In this document: in pieces, positions 37,181 to 47,317 of the stretch | Numbering within the stretch: position 1 is the first letter of the stretch | How the letters are laid out: every line of letters starts with the position of its first letter | Source of the DNA: Pseudomonadales bacterium | GTDB taxonomy: Bacteria > Pseudomonadota > Gammaproteobacteria > Pseudomonadales > Pseudohongiellaceae | Length of the DNA: 64,000 bases | Assembly: GCA_023268635.1 (NCBI GenBank) | Contig: JALQUB010000005.1 | Span: forward strand, 62,001 to 126,000 | Direction: 5' to 3' | Notes under the pieces: model-generated | Told to the model about the DNA's origin: nothing | Seen by the model: the letters and a program-made list of their open reading frames with translations, nothing else | The model's database searches: none | Translations under genes and position numbers: made by a program

Positions 37181-39025
37181 ATGGCGTTATTACAAATCCA
37201 GGAACCGGGTGGAAAGCCTGCGCGACCGAAGCATAGGCTGGCAGTCGGAATAGACCTAGGGACGACAAACTCTTTGGTGTCCGCGCGTTGCGGCTTGAAG
37301 GTGGAGTCTCTGCCAGATGAGACAGGAGAGTGCCTACTCCCCTCGATTGTCCACTATGCCGACGGGGGGCAGGTTTATGTGGGCAAGCGGGCGAAAGCTA
37401 TGGCGTTGGTTGATCCCGCGAACACGATCGTGTCGGCCAAGAGGATGCTCGGCAAGAGTCTGAGTGAGTTACGCACCCTCGATCACTATATGCCCTACGA
37501 ATTTGATGCGACGCGTGACGATACCGCGCCCTCAATAATGACCCGCGCAGGCAGCAAGGATCCTATCTCAGTATCAGCGGAGATACTTAAGGTCTTGAAG
37601 GCGCGAGCAGAAGAGACCTTGAATGGGCGCTTAGAAGGGGCGGTTATCACAGTCCCCGCCTATTTCAATGATGCACAACGTCAGCAAACTAAGGACGCTG
37701 CAGAGGAAGCGGGGCTCAATGTCCTGCGCTTGCTCAATGAGCCTACGGCGGCCGCGGTAGCCTACGGCCTCGATACTGCTGACCAAGGGAATATCGTGGT
37801 GTTTGACCTTGGAGGTGGCACCTTCGACGTGTCGGTTTTGAGTCTCACACGGGGAGTCTTCGAAGTGCTCGCCACAGGTGGAGACACTAATCTCGGTGGA
37901 GACGATTTCGATCGCTTATTTGCTGAATGGCTAAAGCATCAAGCCGGTGCAGATGGGTTAAGCGAAGGCGAAATCATGCAGTGTGCGAATGAGATCAAGC
38001 ATCGTCTCAGTGAAGAGGAGGCGGTCGAGTTCACTTTGGCCTCACAGGCCATGACAGTCACTCGAGAACAGTTTGCGGCGCTGACGAGTGAACCGCTCGA
38101 GCGCGCGATGCGAATCTGTCGTCGTTCGCTGCGCGATGCGAAGCTCACTAACGAAGAGATTGATAATATTGTTCTGGTCGGCGGGTCGACTCGAATGCCC
38201 GCGGTGCGAGTCGCTGTCGCTGAATTTTTCGGGCGAGAACCTTTAACGAGCATTGACCCAGACAAGGTTGTTGCGGTGGGTGCGGGCATTCAAGCAGATG
38301 TCCTCATCGGCAATAAGTCTGAGAATGATTTCCTGCTATTGGATGTCACACCGCTGTCCCTGGGCATCGAGACAATGGGCGAATTGGTGGAGAAGATAAT
38401 CCCCCGTAACACGACTATTCCGGTCTCTCGTGCGCAGGAATTTACGACCTTCAAGGATGGGCAAACGGCGATGGCACTGCATGTGATGCAGGGTGAGCGA
38501 GAGTCGGTCGCTGATTGTCGCTCATTGGCGCGCTTCACACTGCGCGGTATCCCCGCGATGGTAGCGGGAGCTGCGAAGATACGCGTGACTTTTCAGGTTG
38601 ATGCCGACGGCTTATTGAGTGTGAGTGCGGAAGAAACCCTCACCGGAGCCAAGGCCGAGATTCAGGTAAAGCCAAGTTATGGCCTCGAGGCGGACACTAT
38701 AAAAAGTATGTTGCAGGAGTCTCAAGAGCATGCGCGCGAAGACATGGAGTTGCGTTCGCTGCGAGAGGCGAAGGTCGACGCCATACAGCTGATCGATGCG
38801 ATTGCAGGGGCAGTCGTGGCCGACCCTGAATTGCTTGAGGAAGGTGAGGAGGCGAGGATTAACGAGGCTGTTGCGAAATTGATCGCTGTTTTAGACGAGG
38901 GGTCGAGTGCTCAGCTGACGAAGCTCACTCAATCCTTAAACGAAGTGAGTGGTGATTTCGCGGCCCGTCGCATGGATGCGCATATTGGGCGAGCATTACA
39001 GGGCGAACGCATAGACGGTGTGTAA
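37181..39025 (+). CDS. hscA: Fe-S chaperone HscA (Hsp70 family)
   Basis: 614 residues. The ATPase domain (about 18-385) shows [22 protein letters not shown] and LVGGSTRMP. The substrate-binding domain follows. The length and context distinguish it from DnaK (about 640). It releases clusters from IscU in an ATP- and HscB-dependent way. It begins 11 bases after hscB. Confidence 0.97.
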   Translation: MALLQIQEPGGKPARPKHRLAVGIDLGTTNSLVSARCGLKVESLPDETGECLLPSIVHYADGGQVYVGKRAKAMALVDPANTIVSAKRMLGKSLSELRTLDHYMPYEFDATRDDTAPSIMTRAGSKDPISVSAEILKVLKARAEETLNGRLEGAVITVPAYFNDAQRQQTKDAAEEAGLNVLRLLNEPTAAAVAYGLDTADQGNIVVFDLGGGTFDVSVLSLTRGVFEVLATGGDTNLGGDDFDRLFAEWLKHQAGADGLSEGEIMQCANEIKHRLSEEEAVEFTLASQAMTVTREQFAALTSEPLERAMRICRRSLRDAKLTNEEIDNIVLVGGSTRMPAVRVAVAEFFGREPLTSIDPDKVVAVGAGIQADVLIGNKSENDFLLLDVTPLSLGIETMGELVEKIIPRNTTIPVSRAQEFTTFKDGQTAMALHVMQGERESVADCRSLARFTLRGIPAMVAGAAKIRVTFQVDADGLLSVSAEETLTGAKAEIQVKPSYGLEADTIKSMLQESQEHAREDMELRSLREAKVDAIQLIDAIAGAVVADPELLEEGEEARINEAVAKLIAVLDEGSSAQLTKLTQSLNEVSGDFAARRMDAHIGRALQGERIDGV

Positions 39026-39065
39026 CACCGAGCTTCGCTTAAAAACCGAGTAAAGGAGAGGCTGA

Positions 39066-39404
39066 ATGCCTAAACTGACATTTTTACCACACGAAACGAT
39101 CTGTCCCGAGGGTGCTGTCATCGAAGCTGAGAGCAATGAGACGATTTTGGACGTGGCGTTGGCGAATCATATAGAGATCGAACATGCTTGTGAAAAATCC
39201 TGTGCCTGCACAACTTGCCATGTCATCGTTCGTGAAGGCTTCGATTCCTTAGAAGAGGCGGAGGAGAACGAAGAAGATTACCTCGATAAGGCATGGGGGC
39301 TGGAGCCGGAGTCGCGACTCAGCTGCCAGGCTAAGGTGGGGGAGTCTGACTTGGTGATCGAGATTCCTAGATACACGATAAACATGGTGTCTGAATCTAA
39401 ATAA
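39066..39404 (+). CDS. fdx: [2Fe-2S] ferredoxin of the isc operon
   Basis: 112 residues, an adrenodoxin-type ferredoxin. The four cluster cysteines are Cys42, Cys48, Cys51 and Cys87, as in E. coli Fdx; Cys46 is also present. It supplies electrons for cluster assembly. GGAGAGG precedes the ATG. Confidence 0.97.
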   Translation: MPKLTFLPHETICPEGAVIEAESNETILDVALANHIEIEHACEKSCACTTCHVIVREGFDSLEEAEENEEDYLDKAWGLEPESRLSCQAKVGESDLVIEIPRYTINMVSESK

Positions 39405-39416
39405 GAGGATCGGGAA

Positions 39417-39620
39417 ATGGGCTTACGCTGGACTGATGTGAGTGAGATTGCGATGGCGCTATGCGATGAGCATCCCGAAGTGGACCCGCAATACGTGCGC
39501 TTCACCGACCTCCATCGTTGGGTTTGCGAGCTTGAGGGCTTCGAGGATGACCCGGAACGTAGCGGGGAGAAGGTGCTGGAGGCGATTCAGGCGGCCTGGA
39601 TAGAAGAGTCTGACGACTAG
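39417..39620 (+). CDS. iscX: Fe-S assembly protein IscX
   Basis: 67 residues, the full family length. It starts MGLRWTDVSEIAMAL with the conserved DPQYVRFTDLHRWV core and an acidic C-terminus. IscX binds IscS and iron and tunes its activity. It is the last isc gene; no strong terminator follows before ndk. Confidence 0.96.
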   Translation: MGLRWTDVSEIAMALCDEHPEVDPQYVRFTDLHRWVCELEGFEDDPERSGEKVLEAIQAAWIEESDD

Positions 39621-39661
39621 CGAATCGCATAATAAGCGTACAAGAATTAAGCAAAAGCGCG

Positions 39662-39667
39662 TATAAT
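39662..39667 (+). promoter_or_regulatory. -10 box of a probable ndk promoter
   Basis: A perfect TATAAT lies 64 bases before ndk. The -35 candidate 17 bases upstream (TACAAG) is weak. Confidence 0.5.
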
Positions 39668-39731
39668 ACGCCCTCTTTAAAAAACACGAGGGTGGCGAAG
39701 CCTGCCCGAAACAGCAAAATTTGGAGTCACA

Positions 39732-40154
39732 ATGGCGATTGAACGCACACTGTCTATCATTAAACCCGATGCCGTCGCGAAGAACGTGATCGGTGAAATT
39801 TACAGCCGATTCGAGAAGGCTGGTCTCAAGATCGTTGCCGCGAAAATGCTGCAATTGGATGATGAGCTCGCTGGCGGTTTCTATGCAGAGCACCGTGAGC
39901 GCGGGTTCTTCGCCGATTTGATCGCTTTTATGACATCAGGCCCCGTTATGGTTCAGGTGCTCGAAGGTGAAGGCGCCGTACTGAAGAATCGTGAATTGAT
40001 GGGCGCAACTAACCCCGCAGAGGCTGATGCTGGAACGATTCGTGCGGATTTCGCTGTGTCTATCGACGCGAATGCCGTACACGGTTCCGATTCAGTTGAG
40101 TCTGCTCAACGCGAAGTTAGCTATTTCTTCAAAGACGAAGAAATCTGTTCATAA
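39732..40154 (+). CDS. ndk: Nucleoside diphosphate kinase
   Basis: 140 residues, the standard length. It begins with [14 protein letters not shown] and ends in a short acidic tail; the phosphohistidine lies in [12 protein letters not shown]. It balances nucleoside triphosphate pools. GGAG precedes the ATG. Its place between isc and rlmN is conserved in gammaproteobacteria. Confidence 0.98.
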   Translation: MAIERTLSIIKPDAVAKNVIGEIYSRFEKAGLKIVAAKMLQLDDELAGGFYAEHRERGFFADLIAFMTSGPVMVQVLEGEGAVLKNRELMGATNPAEADAGTIRADFAVSIDANAVHGSDSVESAQREVSYFFKDEEICS

Positions 40155-40246
40155 CACGCCCTTGTCCGCGAAGCCCAGTGTAGTTGGTTTGGCGGGCATC
40201 GCTCGGTAGGCCCTCTTAATGGGTGCTGCCAGGAGACTGATTCGTC

Positions 40247-41407
40247 ATGACGCTGGCAAAAAGCTCGAACCTACCTAACCTCGCTGGAATGACTCACGCC
40301 CAGCTGCGTGAGTTTTTCCTAGCGATGGACGAAAAGCCTTTCCGTGCCACCCAGGTCCTCAAATGGATTCATCAGCGTGGCGTCACCAATTTTCAGGCAA
40401 TGACCGATATCAGCAAGCCGCTTCGAGATAAGCTCGATGCGCAGGCCGAAATCCGTCTGCCGACTATCGTACAAAATTTCGAGTCCGAAGATGGTTCTCA
40501 TAAGTGGATCATCGAGGTTGCCAGTGGCAGTCGAGTCGAGATGGTATTCATCCCCGAATCGGGACGCGGAACTCTCTGCATTTCTTCTCAAGCCGGTTGC
40601 ACTTTGGACTGCTCATTTTGCGCCACAGGTAAGCAAGGTTTTAATAGCAACCTCACTGTTGCCGAAATCATTGGCCAGCTGTGGTGGGCGAACAAGAATC
40701 TGGGTGGATTCGATGACGTGCTCGAGCGACCTGTTAGCAATGTGGTGATGATGGGTATGGGTGAGCCGCTGTTAAATTTCGAACCGGTCATGAATGCGCT
40801 GAACCTGATGATGGACGACTGCGCGTATGGGCTCTCCAAACGCAAGGTCACGATCAGTACTTCGGGAGTAGTGCCTGCTATCGATAAGCTTAAGGATTAC
40901 ACGGATGCGTCGATCGCAATTTCGTTGCATGCGCCGAACGATGCCTTGCGCAGCGAGATTGTTCCGATCAATAAAAAATATCCCATCGCGATGCTGTTGA
41001 ACTCGGTGAAGGGATATATGGCGAGTCTCAATGACAAGCGGGTGCCAGTCATCGAGTACACGCTGATTGCTGGCGTGAACGATCACCGCCAACACGCGCG
41101 TGAACTTGCGCAATTGCTCAGGGATTTTCCATGCAAGATAAATATTATCCCGTTCAATCCTTTTTCATTGAGTGATTATCGCCGACCGAGCAATACGTCG
41201 ATTACCAATTTTCGACAAATTCTCCAGCAAGCAGGCTACACAGTCACAGTACGAACAACCCGTGCCGACGATATTGGAGCGGCTTGTGGCCAGCTCGTCG
41301 GTAACGTTGATGATCAGACTAAACGCAGCAGTCGTCACCTCGCTAGAAAGGGCGTTGATGTTATTGCCGCCTCTTCCGATGTGCAGGTCCAGGCCGATTC
41401 AGTTTAG
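40247..41407 (+). CDS. rlmN: Dual-specificity 23S rRNA/tRNA methyltransferase RlmN
   Basis: 386 residues. The radical-SAM cysteines are Cys118, Cys122 and Cys125 (CTLDCSFC), and the C-terminal catalytic cysteine is about Cys347 (GAACGQL). It methylates C2 of adenosine 2503 in 23S rRNA and adenosine 37 in some tRNAs. AGGAG lies upstream of the ATG. The last 35 residues are an unstructured-looking extension. It is followed two bases later by pilF. Confidence 0.96.
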   Translation: MTLAKSSNLPNLAGMTHAQLREFFLAMDEKPFRATQVLKWIHQRGVTNFQAMTDISKPLRDKLDAQAEIRLPTIVQNFESEDGSHKWIIEVASGSRVEMVFIPESGRGTLCISSQAGCTLDCSFCATGKQGFNSNLTVAEIIGQLWWANKNLGGFDDVLERPVSNVVMMGMGEPLLNFEPVMNALNLMMDDCAYGLSKRKVTISTSGVVPAIDKLKDYTDASIAISLHAPNDALRSEIVPINKKYPIAMLLNSVKGYMASLNDKRVPVIEYTLIAGVNDHRQHARELAQLLRDFPCKINIIPFNPFSLSDYRRPSNTSITNFRQILQQAGYTVTVRTTRADDIGAACGQLVGNVDDQTKRSSRHLARKGVDVIAASSDVQVQADSV

Positions 41408-41409
41408 TC

Positions 41410-42207
41410 ATGAGCCGGCGAAGGGGTAGAGGCTCACTGCGAGACAAAATTATTCTACTCAGCGGTTTGGCTTGCTTGCTGAATGATTGCATGAGTGTGA
41501 GTACGGATGAGTTCGCAGCTCAGCACTCTGAGCAGCAAGCCATCATTAATTATTCTAGGCTGGCGCTGGCCTATTTGGAGGCGGGAGAGTTGCTGTCCGC
41601 ACGGCGGCACGCGAAGAGTGCCTTAGCCCTAGATAAGCATGCGTCGACAAGCTTGGGAGTGATGGCACTTATCGCTCAGCAAGAGGGAGATGTTAGGCTC
41701 GCGAATAGCTATTTTGAGCAGGCTTTACGATCCGCGCCGCATGATTCTCAAGTTCGAAACAATTTCTCGGTCTTTTTATTTGAGAATCAACGCTATGATG
41801 AAGCCTATGAAGAGCTGTTTCAGGTGGCGTCGGATACTGACTATGCTAACCGTGCTCGAGCTTACGAAAATTTAGGAATGGTTGCTCTGAGGCTCAACAG
41901 AGATGTCGACGCGGCGAAGGCGTTTGAGAGAGCCTTGCGATTAGACGACTCCTTGGAATTTTCGGCGCTAGAATTGGTCCTATTGAGTATAGAGAGAGGC
42001 GCCTGGTCGAAAGCGAAGGAATACTTCTGGCATTACTTAAATGCTCGGAGTCTGTCGGGGACAGCCGACACAATGGAGCACAGTACTCGGGCCCTCGAAG
42101 CGGGCAGGGTCTTGGCATTGAGGTCTGGTGACGAGAGGTCTGTGAGAGTGTGGCAGCGAGCACGAGATGAGCAGGCGATCGAGGAAGGCCTTATAATCAA
42201 GCCCTAA
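41410..42207 (+). CDS. pilF: Type IV pilus biogenesis TPR protein PilF/PilW
   Basis: 265 residues. An N-terminal signal-like helix is followed by several TPR repeats (about 45-235), including the ARRHAKSALALDKH and AAKAFERALRLDDS helices. Cys27 after LLND could be a lipobox, but the Asp before it is atypical, so lipidation is uncertain. In known systems this outer-membrane pilotin helps PilQ secretin assembly. Place between rlmN and rodZ is the conserved one. No other pilus gene is in the window. Confidence 0.85.
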   Translation: MSRRRGRGSLRDKIILLSGLACLLNDCMSVSTDEFAAQHSEQQAIINYSRLALAYLEAGELLSARRHAKSALALDKHASTSLGVMALIAQQEGDVRLANSYFEQALRSAPHDSQVRNNFSVFLFENQRYDEAYEELFQVASDTDYANRARAYENLGMVALRLNRDVDAAKAFERALRLDDSLEFSALELVLLSIERGAWSKAKEYFWHYLNARSLSGTADTMEHSTRALEAGRVLALRSGDERSVRVWQRARDEQAIEEGLIIKP

Positions 42208-42225
42208 TAAAGAGGTTGTACCTAA

Positions 42226-42684
42226 TTGATAGAATCATCCCCCATCGATAGAAGAATGGAAGAGGCAGTGAGTGATTCCTTGAGTGATGAGGCGCTGGTC
42301 GCATCGACCGAGTCGGTCGACTCGCCTGGTTTTAGGTTGCGAGCAGAGCGCCTCAAGCGAGGCTTGGACGAATATGAAGTCGCCGATAAGCTGCACATTA
42401 CTCGACATTACCTGCGTGCGATCGAGGAAGATGCCTATGACCGATTGCCGGGCGAGGTATTCGCGCGTGGCTATGTCCGCAATTATTGCCTCCTAGTTGA
42501 GATGCCTATCGAGCCTATCATGACGATGTTCGAAGATAGGATGGATCATGCGCGACGAGAAAAGGCAGCGCAGGGAGCACCGAAGCGAACTTTGACTCGT
42601 GCGGATCGCAATCAGCGCTGGCTCGGTCTGTCTCTGTTTGTTTTCGTCGGCCTGTTCGCACTACTTTGGTATCTTAATAGCTAA
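42226..42684 (+). CDS. rodZ: RodZ-like helix-turn-helix membrane protein, shortened
   Basis: 152 residues. A Cro/CI-type HTH_25 domain (about 34-105, DKLHITRHYLRAIEEDAYDRLPGEVFARGYVR) is followed by a basic linker and one membrane helix (132-150). The protein ends two residues later. E. coli RodZ (about 337 residues) continues into a periplasmic beta domain, which is absent here. Only 52 bases separate the stop from ispG, so the missing part is not downstream in another frame. RodZ links MreB to the envelope through the HTH domain, which is kept. The start is TTG with AGAGG upstream, or ATG at 42256. Confidence 0.85.
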   Translation: MIESSPIDRRMEEAVSDSLSDEALVASTESVDSPGFRLRAERLKRGLDEYEVADKLHITRHYLRAIEEDAYDRLPGEVFARGYVRNYCLLVEMPIEPIMTMFEDRMDHARREKAAQGAPKRTLTRADRNQRWLGLSLFVFVGLFALLWYLNS

Positions 42685-42736
42685 TTCTATTAGCGCGGTA
42701 TTTAACTCCAAATTCGGAAAAACTCGGATTCATTAG

Positions 42737-43837
42737 ATGAGCTTTCAAACAAAAATACCCCGGCGTAAGTCGCGTCAAATTTGGGTGGGCGATATCGCCA
42801 TCGGTGGAGATGCACCGATCAGCGTCCAAAGTATGACGAATACCGAGACCTGCGATGTCGATGCGACCTTGGGACAGATTCAGCGTCTCGTCACGGCGGG
42901 TGTAGACATAGTTCGTGTGTCAGTCCCCTCATTAGATGCTGCAGAAGCATTCAAAGTCATTCGCTCGAAGGTGAGTGTCCCGCTAGTCGCGGATATCCAT
43001 TTTGACCACCGCATCGCACTGCAAGTGCTTGAGTCTGGCGTCGACTGTCTGCGGATAAATCCAGGCAATATCGGCAGCGAGCAACGCATCCGCGCCGTGG
43101 TCGATAGCGCCAAGGACAAGGGGATACCGTTACGCATCGGTGTCAACGCGGGTTCCTTAGGCAAGGCTCTGCTGCGGAAATACAAAGAGCCCACTGCAGA
43201 AGCGATGGTCGAATCCGCTTTAACGCAAATCGATATCCTCGATAAGCTCGATTTTCAGAATTTTAAGATCAGTCTCAAAGCGTCCGAGATTTTTATGACT
43301 CTCGCCGCCTATCGTTCGCTCGCGACGCAGATCGAACAGCCGCTGCATTTGGGAATTACCGAGGCAGGTGGTCTCCGCTCAGGCACGGTGAAATCGGCCA
43401 TTGGTTTGGGGGCGCTGTTGATGGATGGTATCGGTGACACGATCCGCATCTCCCTTGCGGCAGACCCGGTTGAAGAGGTGAAAGTTGGATTCGATATTCT
43501 TAAGAGCCTCGGACTGCGCCATAAGGGAGTGAACTTGGTAGCTTGCCCAAGCTGCTCGCGTCAGAATTTCGATGTTATCTCCGTAGTAAACGAATTGGAA
43601 TCGAGGCTAGAAGATATTATTACGCCTATCGATGTCGCGGTGATTGGTTGCATCGTGAACGGTCCAGGTGAGGCGAAGGTGGCAGATATCGGGTTGACGG
43701 GAGCGAGTCCCAATAACCTCGCCTATGTCGAAGGCGTGCCTGCGCAGAAGATTCAAAACGCGACCCTAGTCGATGAGTTGGAGGCAATGGTTCGAGCGCG
43801 TGTTGCCTTAAAGAAAGATCTCATTGTATCTAGCTAA
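42737..43837 (+). CDS. ispG: 4-hydroxy-3-methylbut-2-en-1-yl diphosphate synthase
   Basis: 366 residues, the two-domain bacterial IspG. The TIM-barrel part begins with [17 protein letters not shown]. The [4Fe-4S] cysteines lie in CPSCSRQ and [10 protein letters not shown] near the C-terminus. It makes HMBPP, the substrate of IspH at 13.0 kb. No strong ribosome site is visible. Confidence 0.98.
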   Translation: MSFQTKIPRRKSRQIWVGDIAIGGDAPISVQSMTNTETCDVDATLGQIQRLVTAGVDIVRVSVPSLDAAEAFKVIRSKVSVPLVADIHFDHRIALQVLESGVDCLRINPGNIGSEQRIRAVVDSAKDKGIPLRIGVNAGSLGKALLRKYKEPTAEAMVESALTQIDILDKLDFQNFKISLKASEIFMTLAAYRSLATQIEQPLHLGITEAGGLRSGTVKSAIGLGALLMDGIGDTIRISLAADPVEEVKVGFDILKSLGLRHKGVNLVACPSCSRQNFDVISVVNELESRLEDIITPIDVAVIGCIVNGPGEAKVADIGLTGASPNNLAYVEGVPAQKIQNATLVDELEAMVRARVALKKDLIVSS

Positions 43838-43898
43838 CATTATGTTTTTGATAAGTATTTAGAAGTAAATTTATTTTTATAAGGTTCCGATTCTCAAC

Positions 43899-45167
43899 AT
43901 GGCTAAACTCCAAGCAATTCGTGGCATGAACGACATCCTTCCTGCGCAGACGCCCACTTGGCAGGCTCTAGAAAGCGCCTTTCATCGTGTCGTCCATCGC
44001 TTCGGTTATCAGGAAATTCGGTTTCCCGTCTTGGAACAAACCCAACTGTTTAAGCGTTCGATCGGCGAGGTGACAGACATCGTCGAGAAAGAGATGTACA
44101 GCTTTGATGACCGCAATGGGGATAATCTAAGTCTGCGCCCGGAGGGCACGGCGGGCTGTGTACGAGCGGCCGATCAACATGGGCTTCTATACAACCAACA
44201 GCAAAGACTTTGGTACCAGGGACCCATGTTCCGCCATGAGCGCCCACAGAAAGGACGTTATCGCCAGTTCCAACAATTCGGTGTCGAAGCCTTCGGCATG
44301 GCAGGTCCTGATATCGACGCCGAGCTCATCCAGTTGTCGGCGGATCTCTGGCGGGAGCTCGGCATAGGCTCGGCACTGACCTTGCAGATCAACAATATCG
44401 GAGCCTCTGCGGAGCGACGTGCCTATGGCGCGGCACTCACTAGCTTTCTGGAGGCTCACAGCGATCGACTCGATGCAGACGCGCGCAATCGCCTTTACAG
44501 CAATCCTTTAAGAATATTAGACAGCAAGAATCCCGATATGCAGGACTTACTCGTTGCAGCGCCGGCACTCGCGGATTATGTGAGTGACGAGAGCGTTCAG
44601 CACTTCGATGAGCTGAAATCCTTGCTCGATAGCGCCGGCATTGCCTATGAAGTTAATCCGCGGCTCGTGAGGGGCTTGGATTACTACAATAACTGTGTCT
44701 TCGAGTGGGTGACCGATGCCCTAGGGGCGCAGGGGACAGTGTGTGGAGGGGGGCGCTACGACGGCCTCGTCGAGCAGCTCGGCGGTAAAGCTACCGTGGC
44801 GGCCGGCTTCGCTATGGGCTCAGAGCGCTTGGTATTGATGTTGGAGACTCTAGGTAAAGAGCCGCAGGCGCCACGACCTGCCGTCTACATAGTAGTGCCT
44901 ACGGGTTTTGCGAAGGATGCGCTCGCACTCGCTACCGCGCTACGTGCAGAATTGCCTGAGCAGATAATTCTCAGTCACTGTGGTGGCGGCAAACCGGCTA
45001 GCCAGCTAAAGAAAGCATTCACCCTAGGAGCTCGTTACGCTGCGGTCATAGAGTCTGATCTTCTGGAACAGGGGAAGATTAAGCTGCGGGGGCTGACAGA
45101 TGAAGAAGGGTTCGAAGAGCAGGTCCCCGTAGATGATCTCCCACGACGCCTAGCCGAGCTGATTTAA
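43899..45167 (+). CDS. hisS: Histidyl-tRNA synthetase
   Basis: 422 residues, a class II synthetase. The N-terminal RGMNDILP, motif 2 (MFRHERPQKGRYRQFQQFGVE) and the histidine motifs LVRGLDYYN and GGGRYDGL are intact, and a C-terminal anticodon domain follows. It charges tRNA-His. The stop is followed by a weak inverted repeat (CCCAAT/ATTGGG at 45168-45186). Confidence 0.97.
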   Translation: MAKLQAIRGMNDILPAQTPTWQALESAFHRVVHRFGYQEIRFPVLEQTQLFKRSIGEVTDIVEKEMYSFDDRNGDNLSLRPEGTAGCVRAADQHGLLYNQQQRLWYQGPMFRHERPQKGRYRQFQQFGVEAFGMAGPDIDAELIQLSADLWRELGIGSALTLQINNIGASAERRAYGAALTSFLEAHSDRLDADARNRLYSNPLRILDSKNPDMQDLLVAAPALADYVSDESVQHFDELKSLLDSAGIAYEVNPRLVRGLDYYNNCVFEWVTDALGAQGTVCGGGRYDGLVEQLGGKATVAAGFAMGSERLVLMLETLGKEPQAPRPAVYIVVPTGFAKDALALATALRAELPEQIILSHCGGGKPASQLKKAFTLGARYAAVIESDLLEQGKIKLRGLTDEEGFEEQVPVDDLPRRLAELI

Positions 45168-45351
45168 CCCAATTCCAAAGATTGGGGAATCAATTAGTTA
45201 CTCAGGGTATTTCGAGTTAGAATAGCCAGTTAAACACGCCGAGCCACCACAGAGCATCAGGGTTAGCCTCTGAGGGCTGTGAAGAGACTGGATTTGTGCT
45301 CGGCAAACAAAATGAGATGCTGTGCGAAGCACTAATGAAAAGGAGTAAGTC

Positions 45352-46023
45352 GTGGCACTAAACGCGGCGGAAGAAGAAAGCCTAGAATCCTTAAAGGCTT
45401 GGTGGGAAGAGAATGGCAAGCAGCTGATCGCGGCGATTGTCATTGTCGGTGTAAGTTTTGGTGGCTGGAACTTCTGGGAATCGCGTCAGATGGCAACTCA
45501 GGGGGCGGCCTCAGATCTCTATGAAGAGATACTTGCACTTACCCTCGTTGAGCCGGGTGAAGAAATCACGGCTGCGGAAGCGGACAACATTATCGCACTC
45601 AGCGAACAGCTGCGAACTGACTATGGGACTACGACCTATGCATCCTACGGGGCGTTATTTGCGGCAGCGCGACAGGTCGATGCGGATGATCTCGCGGCGG
45701 CAGAGGCCTCCTTGCAGTGGATTATCGACAACCAAGGGAGTGGCCTCTTTTCTAAGCCTGACACGGGACTCTTGCTGACGGCGAATCTTCGTCTCGGTCG
45801 AGTAATTCTCGCACGCGGTGATGCCGAGCGGGCGCTCGCCTTAGTGAACGCTATCGACCCACAAGCTTATGAAGCGGGTTATTCTGAACTCCGAGGCGAT
45901 ATCTATCTCGCACTTGGTCGCAGTGCCGATGCTCGCGATGCTTATTTGGCAGCGCAGCAAGCGGGATCATTGAGTGATGCCTTGCGCATGAAGCTCGATA
46001 ATCTTGCTACGGTCGAGAACTAA
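45352..46023 (+). CDS. yfgM: YfgM family protein (SecYEG-associated TPR protein)
   Basis: 223 residues. A short acidic cytoplasmic N-terminus, a single membrane helix at about 24-40 and a periplasmic TPR-like helical domain match YfgM. In E. coli it associates with the Sec translocon and periplasmic chaperones. The start is GTG with AGGAG upstream. Position hisS-yfgM-bamB-der is conserved. Confidence 0.92.
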   Translation: MALNAAEEESLESLKAWWEENGKQLIAAIVIVGVSFGGWNFWESRQMATQGAASDLYEEILALTLVEPGEEITAAEADNIIALSEQLRTDYGTTTYASYGALFAAARQVDADDLAAAEASLQWIIDNQGSGLFSKPDTGLLLTANLRLGRVILARGDAERALALVNAIDPQAYEAGYSELRGDIYLALGRSADARDAYLAAQQAGSLSDALRMKLDNLATVEN

Positions 46024-46068
46024 TCCTTATCTACCGCCTCTAATTCTCCGAGAGCCGAAAGTGTTGCT

Positions 46069-47295
46069 ATGACAGAACTAGATTTAGAACTAGACAGTGC
46101 AGCGCTGAATAAGCGCACGGTTGTTCGTGCTGCCATGCTGGTTTTGTTGACGGCAACTCTGAGCGCTTGCGCAGGATTCGGCGCGAGCAAAATGAACCCC
46201 GCCAACTGGTTTGGTGACGACGAAGTCAATCCTCCGACGCCCCTGCAAAATATCGCTCAAGAAGTGGAGCTGCGACGCGCGTGGAGCGCGAGCGTAGGCA
46301 ATGGGCAGGGTAAGATTTTTAATCTGATTACCCCAGTGTTGGATGGCGATAAGTTATTCGCCGCGAGTGAAGACGGCACTGTGAGTGCATTCACGGCAGT
46401 TGACGGCGAGCTACTCTGGCGTGAACGCCTCGATGACGCGATTACGGGAGGTGTCGGAGCCGGACGAGGTCTCGTTCTAGTTGGCACTGAGGCAGCGGAA
46501 GTTGTCGCGCTCGATCAAGACTCCGGCGAATTGCTGTGGGCGATGCCTGTTTCGAGTGAAGTGCTGTCGGCGCCTAAAACGAACGGCGACATCGTCGTGA
46601 CACAGACTGTCGATGAAAAATTAATTGCGCTTGAGGCTAGTGATGGTACTCAGCGATGGACATACGAAACAACGTTGCCTGCGTTGACCTTGCGTGGAAG
46701 CAGCAGTCCTGTGATAACAAACAATGGTAAGGTGATAGCAGGTTTCAGCAACGGCACCTTGGTCGCTGTAGAAGCGGACGATGGTGTGTGGAGCTGGGAG
46801 GAACGTGTCGCCGTGCCAGAAGGCCAATACGACATCGACCGCGTAATTGACATCGACGGGCAGTTGTTGCTCGATGGCTCACGAGTGCTGGCTTCTTCTT
46901 ATCAAGGCAATTTGATGGCCTTGGATATCAATACTGGGCGCATTGTCTGGGGGCGAGAAGCATCGAGTTACCATGGATTGGAACGTGGTTTCGGTAATCT
47001 CTATTTTGTCGACGACGAAGGTGTTGTGACTGCCATACGCGATAATAGCGACGATGTTGTGTGGGAAAATACTGACCTCAAATATCGTCAAGTTTCGGCG
47101 CCTCGCGCGATAGGCAACTACCTCGCCGTGGCTGACTTCGAAGGCTATGTCCATTTGATTTCGCAGATCGACGGTCATATTGCGGGACGTATAAAAGCGG
47201 ATGGCGATGGCGTTCGGGCGTCGATGCTTAGCGCGAATAGCTTACTTTACGTCTACGGTAATAGTGGCAAGCTAATCGCCTACCGCCTGAACTAA
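46069..47295 (+). CDS. bamB: Outer-membrane assembly lipoprotein BamB
   Basis: 408 residues. A lipobox LSAC with Cys34 follows a basic n-region (KR...R at 15-20) and a hydrophobic stretch. The body is an eight-bladed beta propeller with repeated D-G-LLW-type motifs (for example DGELLWRE, SGELLWAM). It is a scaffold of the BAM complex. The first 14 residues (MTELDLELDSAALN) are an unusual acidic extension ahead of the normal signal; no better start lies between. It is 45 bases after yfgM. Confidence 0.94.
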   Translation: MTELDLELDSAALNKRTVVRAAMLVLLTATLSACAGFGASKMNPANWFGDDEVNPPTPLQNIAQEVELRRAWSASVGNGQGKIFNLITPVLDGDKLFAASEDGTVSAFTAVDGELLWRERLDDAITGGVGAGRGLVLVGTEAAEVVALDQDSGELLWAMPVSSEVLSAPKTNGDIVVTQTVDEKLIALEASDGTQRWTYETTLPALTLRGSSSPVITNNGKVIAGFSNGTLVAVEADDGVWSWEERVAVPEGQYDIDRVIDIDGQLLLDGSRVLASSYQGNLMALDINTGRIVWGREASSYHGLERGFGNLYFVDDEGVVTAIRDNSDDVVWENTDLKYRQVSAPRAIGNYLAVADFEGYVHLISQIDGHIAGRIKADGDGVRASMLSANSLLYVYGNSGKLIAYRLN

Positions 47296-47317
47296 ATAGC
47301 GCGTCTCTAGGACTCTC

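Noticed and set aside
45168-45190. Terminator after hisS
   Set aside because: A 6-bp inverted repeat without a T tract; too weak to call.
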